Below, piece by piece: positions 58,173-64,000 of a stretch of DNA of 64,000 bases. How positions within the stretch are numbered: the stretch's first letter is position 1; every line of letters starts with the position of its first letter. Source of the DNA: Oscillibacter faecalis_A (GTDB lineage Bacteria; Bacillota; Clostridia; Oscillospirales; Oscillospiraceae); NCBI RefSeq assembly GCF_029218125.1, contig NZ_JARFXX010000004.1:210697-274696 (forward strand). Reading direction: 5' to 3'. The notes beneath the pieces are model-generated. The model searched no databases. It was not told where the DNA came from and saw only the letters and a program-made list of their open reading frames with translations. Both the position numbers and the translations under genes were made by a program.

Positions 58173-58682
58173 ATGAAGAAAGCCGCTTCTATTTTTTTGC
58201 GCGCCAATATGACCCAGCGGGATGTCCGACTGCTGCTCCAATGGATGGAGAACCCGGCTGTAACACAATATCTAAATGAGGATTCCACTGTTACCACACA
58301 TCTCCGACAGATGGAATGCTCTGTGCCGGAGCCGATGCTGACCTATCATTTTAATCGGAGGAGCCGGTTCTTCATGGCTTGTACCCGGGAGGGCGAGGCT
58401 ATTGGTTTTGTAAAGCTGCGGGAACAGATGACCGGCACATACGAGATCGTTTATGCTATCGGAGATGAGGCACTGTGGGGACGAGGCTATGGCACCGACG
58501 CGGTGCGGTCCGCGTTAGCTACGGCATTTCTGAAATGGCGGGCAGGCAAGGTCATAGCAAAAATCTACCCGGAAAACCTACGCTCTGTCCGTTCGGTCGG
58601 CGCCTGCGGCTTCCGCTGCGCGGAAAGGGGAGAGCGGCTGCACCGCTTTGAGATTACCATGAAGGAATACCTGAATAGATAA
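58173..58682 (+). CDS. GNAT family N-acetyltransferase
   Basis: 169 residues of the RimJ/RimL-type acetyltransferase fold. IGFVKLREQMTGTYEIVYAIGDEALWGRGYGTDAVRSAL holds the acetyl-CoA loop (WGRGYGTDAV, near 108), followed by AKIYPENLRSVRSVGACGFRCAERGE. The N-terminal ~60 residues lack clear matches. Substrate unknown. A weak GTGAGGTAAGCGT precedes ATG 58173; it has its own promoter. Confidence 0.87.
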   Translation: MKKAASIFLRANMTQRDVRLLLQWMENPAVTQYLNEDSTVTTHLRQMECSVPEPMLTYHFNRRSRFFMACTREGEAIGFVKLREQMTGTYEIVYAIGDEALWGRGYGTDAVRSALATAFLKWRAGKVIAKIYPENLRSVRSVGACGFRCAERGERLHRFEITMKEYLNR

Positions 58683-58713
58683 AAAGGGCGCCCGGACGAA
58701 AGTCCGGGCGCCC
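58681..58713 (-). terminator. terminator of serC
   Basis: GGGCGCCCGGAC-GAAA-GTCCGGGCGCCC perfect 12-base stem with a tetraloop, followed on the minus strand by TTTTTATC. It also lies behind the converging GNAT gene. Confidence 0.9.
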
Positions 58714-58726
58714 CTGCTATGCATTT

Positions 58727-59815
58727 TTATGCGTGCTCGGCCTCATACTTTTTCAAAAAGTCCACCAGAGCCGCCACGCCTTCCTTCGGCATGGCGTTAT
58801 AAATGGAGGCCCGGAGGCCGCCCACGCTCTTGTGACCCTTGAGATTGTCAAAGCCCGCAGCCTTGGTGGCAGCAACTACCTCGGCATCCTGCTCCTTGGA
58901 GGGGGAGACAAAGGGAACGTTCATATAGGAGCGGTCCTCTTTCCGAACGGCACCGGTGAAAAACTTGCTCTCATCGAGAAAATCATAGAGAGTCGCGGCC
59001 TTCTCCGCGTTCCGGGCCGCCATGGCCTCCAGCCCGCCGTTGGCCAGCAGGTACTTGAACACCTTGCCGCAGCAGTAAATGGCCCAGCAGTTAGGGGTGT
59101 TGTACAGGGAGTCGGCATCGGCGTGGGTCTTGTAGCGGAGATAGGTGGGGACAAATTCTGGCACATCGTCCCGAATCAGGTCCTCCCGGATGATGACGAT
59201 AGCCATACCGGCAGGTCCCACGTTCTTCTGGACGCCGGCCCAGATCAGGCCATACTTGCTGATATCGCAGGGACGGGAGAGGAACATGGAGGACTGGTCC
59301 GCCACCAGAATTTTGCCCTTAGTATCCGGCAGTGTGTGGTAGGTGGTGCCGTTGATGGTCTCGTTTTCGCAGATATAGACGTAATCGGCGTTATCGGGAA
59401 TGTCCAGATCGGAGCAGTCGGGAATGTAGGAGAAATTCTGGTCGGCAGAGGAGGCAACAATTTTCACCTCGCCGTACCGCTTGGCCTCGGCAATGGCCTT
59501 TTTGCTCCACGCACCGGTCTCCACATAGCAGGCTACGCCGTTTTTCATCAGGTTCATGGGCACCATGGCGAACTGCACCGTGCCGCCGCCCTGAACGAAC
59601 AGGACCTTATAATTTTCGGGAATGTGCATCAGCGTTCGCAGATCAGCTTCAGCCTCCGCCAGAATATCCTGAAACACACGGGAGCGGTGACTCATCTCCA
59701 TCACGCTCATGCCGCTGCCGTGATAGTTCAATACCTCGGCGGCGATCTCCTCCAGCACCGGTTCCGGCATCATGGCAGGACCGGCGGAAAAATTGTAAAC
59801 GCGGTCATACTTCAT
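58727..59815 (-). CDS. serC: phosphoserine aminotransferase
   Basis: 362 residues, PLP enzyme of serine synthesis (3-phosphohydroxypyruvate to phosphoserine). VYNFSAGPAMMPEPVLEEIAAEVLNYHGSGMSVMEMSHRS is the family's N-terminal signature (residues 5-44), VQGGGTVQFAMVPMN the phosphate-binding area, and ...GLIWAGVQKNVGPAGMAIVIIRED holds the PLP lysine. ATG 59815 gives the normal length with GGAAGG ten bases upstream; the ATG at 59833 adds six residues. No serA or serB is in the window. Confidence 0.96.
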   Translation of the reverse strand: MKYDRVYNFSAGPAMMPEPVLEEIAAEVLNYHGSGMSVMEMSHRSRVFQDILAEAEADLRTLMHIPENYKVLFVQGGGTVQFAMVPMNLMKNGVACYVETGAWSKKAIAEAKRYGEVKIVASSADQNFSYIPDCSDLDIPDNADYVYICENETINGTTYHTLPDTKGKILVADQSSMFLSRPCDISKYGLIWAGVQKNVGPAGMAIVIIREDLIRDDVPEFVPTYLRYKTHADADSLYNTPNCWAIYCCGKVFKYLLANGGLEAMAARNAEKAATLYDFLDESKFFTGAVRKEDRSYMNVPFVSPSKEQDAEVVAATKAAGFDNLKGHKSVGGLRASIYNAMPKEGVAALVDFLKKYEAEHA

Positions 59816-59870
59816 AGAAAGAGCACCTTCCATCCAATCTTATATAATATGTGCAGGGGATAATGTTTCC

Positions 59871-59899
59871 ATTATAGGAGGGCGCACGGCGGAATGCAA
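59871..59899 (-). promoter_or_regulatory. promoter of serC
   Basis: Minus strand TTGCAT (59894-59899), 17-base spacer, TATAAT (59871-59876). Confidence 0.8.
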
Positions 59900-59998
59900 C
59901 GTGCAAAACGGCCAAATGCAAGGAGGGAACCGGGACGGTATCAGGCGAATCGACCAGAGCGCTCTTACGAAAAATGCAAAATTTTTAGCAAAAAAGGA

Positions 59999-60027
59999 TT
60001 GACTGGATATGCCCGGTATGCTAAAAT
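59999..60027 (+). promoter_or_regulatory. promoter of the rpmG-secE-nusG-rplKA operon
   Basis: TTGACT (59999-60004), 17-base spacer, TAAAAT (60022-60027), with a ~145-base leader before rpmG. Confidence 0.75.
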
Positions 60028-60171
60028 ACTCATTACCTGTGAAAAAGGGCTTTTTTGTTATGCGTTTTTTCGCTTTTCGCATGGAGAGAAGGGCCGCTTT
60101 CAAATCTGCAGGGAGGCAGTCGGTATCCCCGGCAAGCCGGGAATGATACCAATAATAAGGAGGTGCCGTTA

Positions 60172-60321
60172 ATGCGCGTAAAAGTCACTTTGAGATGCAA
60201 CGAGTGCAAGCAGAGAAACTACAATACGATGAAGAACAAGAAGAATACCCCGGACAAGCTTGAACTGAACAAGTATTGCCGTTTCTGCAAGAAGCACACG
60301 CTCCACAGCGAGACCAAGTAA
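60172..60321 (+). CDS. rpmG: 50S ribosomal protein L33
   Basis: 49 residues beginning MRVKVTLRCNECKQRNY, with the second pair CRFC at residues 36-39. The two CxxC pairs make it the zinc-binding (C+) form. AAGGAGGTGCCGTTA precedes ATG 60172. It is followed closely by secE and nusG, the common Gram-positive order. Confidence 0.97.
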   Translation: MRVKVTLRCNECKQRNYNTMKNKKNTPDKLELNKYCRFCKKHTLHSETK

Positions 60322-60355
60322 GAGCGGATCACACTGAGAAAGGACGTGTAGCTTT

Positions 60356-60565
60356 ATGGCAGAAGTAGCGAAGAAGACCCGTGGGGCATGGCTCCGCGAG
60401 ATGAAAAGCGAATTGAAGAAGGTCACTTGGCCCGGCAAAAAGACCGTGCTCAAGAACACCGGCACCGTGTTGCTGTGCTCCCTGCTCATCGGCGCGTGCA
60501 TTTGGATCTTTGATGGCGTGGCCTATTCTCTGGTCCAGATGATCCTGAACCTGTTTCAGGGTTAA
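60356..60565 (+). CDS. secE: preprotein translocase subunit SecE
   Basis: 69 residues with WLREMKSELKKVTWPGKKTVLKNT, the SecE amphipathic helix and conserved VTWP, and one C-terminal membrane helix. Part of the SecYEG channel. 11 bp before nusG. Confidence 0.97.
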   Translation: MAEVAKKTRGAWLREMKSELKKVTWPGKKTVLKNTGTVLLCSLLIGACIWIFDGVAYSLVQMILNLFQG

Positions 60566-60576
60566 GGAGAACCACA

Positions 60577-61101
60577 ATGTCGGAAAACGCGAAGTGGTAT
60601 GTGATCCATACCTATTCCGGTTATGAAAATGCCGTTAAGACCAGCATTGAGAAGTTTGTCACCGGCCGCAACATGGAGGATATGATTCTCCAGATGGAGA
60701 TTCCCGTGGAAACCGTGAAGGAAGTTACGGAGTCCGGCGAGACGAAGGAAGTCGAGCGGAAGGTATTCCCAGGCTACGTGCTCATTAAAATGGTCATGAC
60801 GGACGATACGTGGCATCTGGTGCGGAATGTCCGCGGCGTGACCGGCTTTGTCGGCAGCGCCAACAAGCCCATCCCTCTGACGGAGGACGAGGTGCTTGCC
60901 ATGGGCATGGAAAAGCACGAGGTTGTTGTGGGCTATCACGTGGGTGACCATGTGAGAATCGTGGACGGTCCTCTGGCCAGCTTTACCGGCGTGGTGGAGG
61001 AAATCGAACCCGAAAAGAATCAAGTCAGCGTCATGGTTTCCATGTTCGGCCGCGAGACTCCTGTGGAGCTCGAGCTGGATCAGGTGGAAACGGTAGACTG
61101 A
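60577..61101 (+). CDS. nusG: transcription termination/antitermination protein NusG
   Basis: 174 residues. NGN domain KWYVIHTYSGYENAVKTSIEKF (residues 5-26), then the KOW domain GDHVRIVDGPLASFTGVVEEIEPEKNQVSV. Contacts RNA polymerase and couples to ribosome or Rho. AAGGAGAACCACA precedes ATG 60577. Confidence 0.97.
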   Translation: MSENAKWYVIHTYSGYENAVKTSIEKFVTGRNMEDMILQMEIPVETVKEVTESGETKEVERKVFPGYVLIKMVMTDDTWHLVRNVRGVTGFVGSANKPIPLTEDEVLAMGMEKHEVVVGYHVGDHVRIVDGPLASFTGVVEEIEPEKNQVSVMVSMFGRETPVELELDQVETVD

Positions 61102-61203
61102 TTTTCCGCCGGCGTGTCCGGCAAAACCGTGGGAGGGGCCGATGGCCCCGCCAAAAGCGGATATTTGTCCGCTACCACATTTATGATTTAGGAGGTGCTC
61201 TCC

Positions 61204-61629
61204 GTGGCACAGAAGATTACTGGTTATGTAAAACTGCAGATTCCCGCAGGCAAGGCGACTCCTGCTCCCCCGGTTGGCCCCGCTCTGGGCCAGCACGGCA
61301 TCAACATCGCCGCTTTCACCAAGGAATTCAACGAGCGTACCAAGAATGACATGGGCCTTATCATCCCCGTGGTCATCACCGTGTATGCCGACCGTTCCTT
61401 CTCCTTCATCACCAAGACGCCCCCCGCGGCTGTCCTGATCAAGAAGGAATGCAACATCGAGTCCGGCTCCGGCGTCCCCAACAAGAATAAGGTCGCCACC
61501 ATTTCCAAGGCTTCCGTTCAGAAGATCGCTGAGATGAAGATGCGTGACTTGAACGCCGGCAGCCTTGAGGCCGCTATGAGCATGATCGCCGGTACCGCTC
61601 GTTCCATGGGCGTTGTGGTCGGCGACTAA
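61204..61629 (+). CDS. rplK: 50S ribosomal protein L11
   Basis: 141 residues, AQKITGYVKLQIPAGKATPAPPVGPALGQHG at the N-terminus and AGTARSMGVVV at the C-terminus. The start is GTG 61204 with GGAGGTGCTCTCC in front and gives the standard length; the earlier GTG at 61195 is inside that ribosome site. Confidence 0.97.
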   Translation: MAQKITGYVKLQIPAGKATPAPPVGPALGQHGINIAAFTKEFNERTKNDMGLIIPVVITVYADRSFSFITKTPPAAVLIKKECNIESGSGVPNKNKVATISKASVQKIAEMKMRDLNAGSLEAAMSMIAGTARSMGVVVGD

Positions 61630-61709
61630 CAACTAAGCCGTGCGGTCACCGACCGCTCGATACAGTGGGAGGACACGTTCCGAAGAACCACTATGAGGAG
61701 GAAATAACA

Positions 61710-62402
61710 TTGTTTAGAGGCAAGAAATATCAGGAGAGCGCCAAACTGATCGACAAGAGCGCTCAGTATGAAGCCGCTGAGGGTATGGACCTCATCTGCA
61801 AGACCGCGAAGGCCAAGTTTGACGAGACCGTTGAGCTTCACGTGAAGCTGGGCGTTGACTCCCGTCACGCTGACCAGCAGGTCCGCGGCGCTATCGTGCT
61901 GCCCCATGGCACCGGCAAGACTGTCCGCGTGCTGGTGTTTGCCAAGGCCGACAAGGCCGATGCCGCCCGCGAGGCCGGCGCCGACTATGTGGGCGATATG
62001 GATCTGGTTGAGAAGATTCAGAAGGAAAACTGGTTTGATTTCGATGTGGTCATCGCCAGCCCTGACATGATGGGCGTGGTTGGCCGCCTCGGTAAGGTGC
62101 TGGGCCCCAAGGGCCTGATGCCCTCTCCCAAGGCCGGCACCGTGACCCCCGATGTTGCCAAGGCTGTTCAGGAGTCCAAGGCCGGTAAGATCGAGTACCG
62201 TCTGGATAAGACCAACATCATTCACTGCCCCATCGGCAAGGTCTCCTTTGGCGCTGAGAAGCTGACCGACAACTATAACGCTCTGATGGGCGCTATCGTC
62301 AAGGCCAAGCCCGCTTCCGCCAAGGGCCAGTATATCAAGAGCTGCGTCGCCGCCACTACCATGGGCCCCGGCGTGAAGATGAACACCGCGAAGCTCGTTT
62401 GA
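61710..62402 (+). CDS. rplA: 50S ribosomal protein L1
   Basis: 230 residues, ending GPGVKMNTAKLV; L1 core motifs GTGKTVRVLVFAKADKAD and GRLGKVLGPKGLMPSPKAGTVT. The start is TTG 61710, with TGAGGAGGAAATAACA placed correctly and the standard length obtained; the ORF's first ATG at 61665 lies in the intergenic leader. L1 often represses its own operon; no clear L1 site was sought. Confidence 0.95.
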   Translation: MFRGKKYQESAKLIDKSAQYEAAEGMDLICKTAKAKFDETVELHVKLGVDSRHADQQVRGAIVLPHGTGKTVRVLVFAKADKADAAREAGADYVGDMDLVEKIQKENWFDFDVVIASPDMMGVVGRLGKVLGPKGLMPSPKAGTVTPDVAKAVQESKAGKIEYRLDKTNIIHCPIGKVSFGAEKLTDNYNALMGAIVKAKPASAKGQYIKSCVAATTMGPGVKMNTAKLV

Positions 62403-62645
62403 TTGTTTAAAGAGGCGCGGCCCCACGCCACCGCCTGAAAGCAGCATTGCTTTCGTTGCAGGCGGCGCTTCGGCTGTTTCCCATTGCCCTACGGCTCTGC
62501 TGTGCGTATTTGCCTGCGGGGCACAGGGAGAGTATTTGTCAGGCATACAGGCTGACAAATGCCGAATTGAATTTTCATTGCGCGAATGGGATTTTTCCCA
62601 ATTTGCGGAATAGAAAGAAAATCGTATTGAATTTTGCGAAAATGC
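62403..62645 (+). other. gap between rplA and the rplJ promoter
   Basis: About 240 bp without an ORF I can support. It holds a bent hairpin at 62431-62465 (CCGCCTG...CAGGCGG) that may end the rplKA transcript, and a short perfect stem ATTTGTCAG / CTGACAAAT at 62534-62562. Confidence 0.45.
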
Positions 62646-62673
62646 TTGACATTGCGGCGAAATTTGATATAAT
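62646..62673 (+). promoter_or_regulatory. promoter of rplJ-rplL
   Basis: TTGACA (62646-62651), 16-base spacer, TATAAT (62668-62673): consensus at both elements, fitting a highly expressed operon. Confidence 0.9.
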
Positions 62674-62685
62674 AACAGTCGCGTT

Positions 62686-62797
62686 CCAAAGACAGCAGGT
62701 GGGGGAGACCCCGTAAGTCCTGCCGAGGATGGCAAAATCATTTTGATGATGCTTTTCTGTCCTCATGTCTTTCGGCATGAGGACAGTTCCTTTTTGA
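62686..62797 (+). promoter_or_regulatory. L10 ribosomal-protein leader with attenuator
   Basis: The leader contains CCAAAGACAGCAGGT and GTCCTGCCGAGG, the paired conserved boxes of Firmicutes L10 leaders that bind the L10-L12 complex. It ends in the terminator CTGTCCTCATG / CATGAGGACAG followed by TTCCTTTTT (62757-62796). Bound L10 should favour the terminator and so limit rplJL expression. The start of rplJ is 60 bp further on. Confidence 0.85.
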
Positions 62798-62857
62798 ACG
62801 CCTCTGACCCGGGCGGACGGAGGTCCGCCGCAAATTCTCATGGAGGTGAAACCAAGT

Positions 62858-63394
62858 ATGCCTAACGCAAAGGTCCTTTCCGAGAAGCAGGCAATCGTTG
62901 CCGAGCTGACCGAGAAGATCCAGAAGGCTACCGCAGGCGTCATCGTCGACTACAAGGGTATTACCGTTGAAGAAGACACTGCTCTGCGTAAGGAGTGCCG
63001 TGAGGGCGGCGTGGATTATGCGGTTGTGAAGAACACCCTGCTGCGCTTTGCTTTCAACAACACCGGCCTGAACGATCTGGATAATCTACTGAACGGCACC
63101 ACTTCTCTGGCTCTGGCCGATGATCCCGTGGCTCCTGCCCGTGTCATGGCCGACTATGCCAAGAAGCTGGACGGCAAGTTCGAGATTAAGGGCGGCTTCA
63201 TGGATGGTAAGCCTGTCGATCTGGCCACCATCAACTCTCTGGCTGCAATTCCCGCTCTGCCTGTTCTGCAGGCTCAGTTCCTGGGCACCATGCTGGCGCC
63301 CATCACCGGTCTGGCGGTTGTCCTGAAGCAGATCGCCGAGAAGAACGGCGCTCCCGCTGAGGAGGCTGCCGCCGAAGCTCCCGCCGCTGAATAA
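62858..63394 (+). CDS. rplJ: 50S ribosomal protein L10
   Basis: 178 residues, MPNAKVLSEKQAIVAELTEKI start and a C-terminal helix that ends Ala/Glu-rich (AAEAPAAE) and anchors L7/L12 dimers. GGAGGTGAAACCAAGT precedes ATG 62858; the ATG at 62840 overlaps this ribosome site. Feedback through the leader above is expected. Confidence 0.97.
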   Translation: MPNAKVLSEKQAIVAELTEKIQKATAGVIVDYKGITVEEDTALRKECREGGVDYAVVKNTLLRFAFNNTGLNDLDNLLNGTTSLALADDPVAPARVMADYAKKLDGKFEIKGGFMDGKPVDLATINSLAAIPALPVLQAQFLGTMLAPITGLAVVLKQIAEKNGAPAEEAAAEAPAAE

Positions 63395-63442
63395 TTCAGC
63401 GCAACCCACACAAATCAAAATAATTATTAGGAGGCAAATACA

Positions 63443-63814
63443 ATGTCTGAGAAAGTTACCGCTATGATCGAAGAGATCAAGGGTCTCACTGTTCTGGAGC
63501 TGTCCGAGCTGGTTCACGCTCTGGAGGAAGAGTTCGGCGTTTCCGCCGCTGCCATGGCTGCTCCCGCTGCCGGCGCTGCTGCTCCCGCTGCTGAGGAGAA
63601 GACCGACTTTGACGTGGTTCTGGCTGGCTTCGATGCTGCTGCCAAGATCAAGGTCATCAAGGTTGTCCGCGAGATCACCGGCCAGGGTCTGGCTGAGGCT
63701 AAGGCTACCGTTGAGGGCGCTCCCAAGACCCTGAAGGAGGGTGTTTCCAAGGACGAGGCCGAGGCTCTGAAGAAGCAGATCGAAGAGGCTGGCGGCAAGG
63801 TCGAGCTGAAGTAA
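63443..63814 (+). CDS. rplL: 50S ribosomal protein L7/L12
   Basis: 123 residues. N-terminal dimerisation helices (VTAMIEEIKGLTVLELSELVHALEEEFGV), an Ala-rich hinge (~35-52), then the C-terminal factor-binding domain EKTDFDVVLAGFDAAAKIKVIKVVREITGQGLAEAKATVE. AGGAGGCAAATACA precedes ATG 63443. A terminator follows. Confidence 0.98.
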   Translation: MSEKVTAMIEEIKGLTVLELSELVHALEEEFGVSAAAMAAPAAGAAAPAAEEKTDFDVVLAGFDAAAKIKVIKVVREITGQGLAEAKATVEGAPKTLKEGVSKDEAEALKKQIEEAGGKVELK

Positions 63815-63836
63815 GCTGTTTCCGTTGTCAAATAAG

Positions 63837-63871
63837 AATTCCCGCGACTTTAAAAGTCGCGGGAATTTTTT
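63837..63871 (+). terminator. terminator of rplJ-rplL
   Basis: AATTCCCGCGACTT / AAGTCGCGGGAATT perfect 14-base stem with T-run. Confidence 0.9.
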
Positions 63872-63884
63872 GCATTGTCTTGAC

Positions 63885-64000
63885 AAAGGCAACCCCCGGC
63901 TATGCCGGGGGAGAAAAAGAGCTTATAGCGAGGGGCGGAGTAGACAAGAAAAAGTCTCCAAGTTAGAGTGAATGAAAGGTTTGCCGACCAAATTCACAAA
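63885..64000 (+). mobile_element. possible left end of an IS200/IS605-type element
   Basis: CCCCCGGC-TAT-GCCGGGGG (63893-63911) followed by a purine-rich leader resembles the subterminal hairpin of IS200/IS605 elements, in which a 5' leader precedes tnpA. A GTG frame begins at 63968 (and an ATG at 63973), but the window ends too soon to identify a transposase. It could instead be a chance hairpin. Confidence 0.35.

Noticed and set aside
60322..60355. tRNA-Trp between rpmG and secE
   Set aside because: Seen in some Firmicutes, but the gap is only 34 bp and holds just a ribosome site.
1..64000. CRISPR array
   Set aside because: No series of regularly spaced direct repeats of 24-40 bp was seen and there are no cas genes; the only tandem repeats are three 9-mers at 53.7 kb.

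Overview
The window looks like chromosomal DNA of an anaerobic Gram-positive Clostridia bacterium, most likely of the Oscillospiraceae (Oscillibacter/Lawsonibacter-like). The evidence is high GC, AGGAGG ribosome sites, a Rex repressor, FabK in place of FabI, an archaeal-type short ProRS, an attenuated L10 leader and several 'HCB'-type cysteine-rich or SLH features. The genus is inference. It has one tRNA-Ala(GGC), no rRNA, no CRISPR array and no recognisable prophage. An IS200/IS605-like end may begin at the right edge.

Layout. 1-9 kb: end of an aminotransferase gene, proS, a PAP2-like membrane protein, phosphoketolase (xfp), a YgjP-type metallopeptidase, an unknown membrane protein and cstA. 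9-11 kb: two maturation genes for molybdenum hydroxylases (yqeB, XdhC/CoxI family). 11-13 kb: a MATE exporter and MarR operon with a perfect operator over its promoter. 13-21.6 kb: a LysR regulator divergent from a catabolic operon (opine-type dehydrogenase, nitroreductase, Dpp-type ABC transporter, MalY-type C-S lyase, UxaA-type dehydratase, EamA transporter). The ABC transporter has collapsed: the substrate-binding protein gene is broken and joined to the tail of dppD. 22-29 kb: a selenium-dependent-type molybdenum hydroxylase, the cofactor nucleotidyltransferase MocA, and the three subunits of an XdhABC-type xanthine dehydrogenase. 29-35.6 kb: a cytidylate-kinase-like gene, a MarR/MATE pair, a one-domain ModE regulator, a small unknown, another MATE and a DUF368 protein.

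35.7-46.4 kb is a complete type II fatty acid synthesis operon: acpP-accB-accC-accD-accA-fabH-fabK-(second FabK-like)-fabD-fabG-fabF-fabZ, ending in a FabT-like MarR gene with its own promoter. Start/stop overlaps show translational coupling through most of it. 46-50 kb: a deaminase, an AIM24-family protein, an orphan Dam-type methyltransferase and small genes, including an unlisted 47-residue, 13-cysteine membrane microprotein. 50-54 kb: rex with a co-transcribed SLH protein, and a TctA permease whose N-terminus is replaced by a lipoprotein leader. 54-58 kb: comEC-holA-rnmV-like. 58-60 kb: a GNAT gene and serC. 60-64 kb: rpmG-secE-nusG-rplK-rplA, then the L10 leader with rplJ-rplL.

The most distinctive themes are: (i) a molybdenum/selenium hydroxylase island with its maturation genes scattered around an opine/C-S-lyase/dehydratase catabolic operon; (ii) two transporter loci in which a binding-protein leader is joined to a downstream gene by an apparent internal deletion; and (iii) several readable operators.
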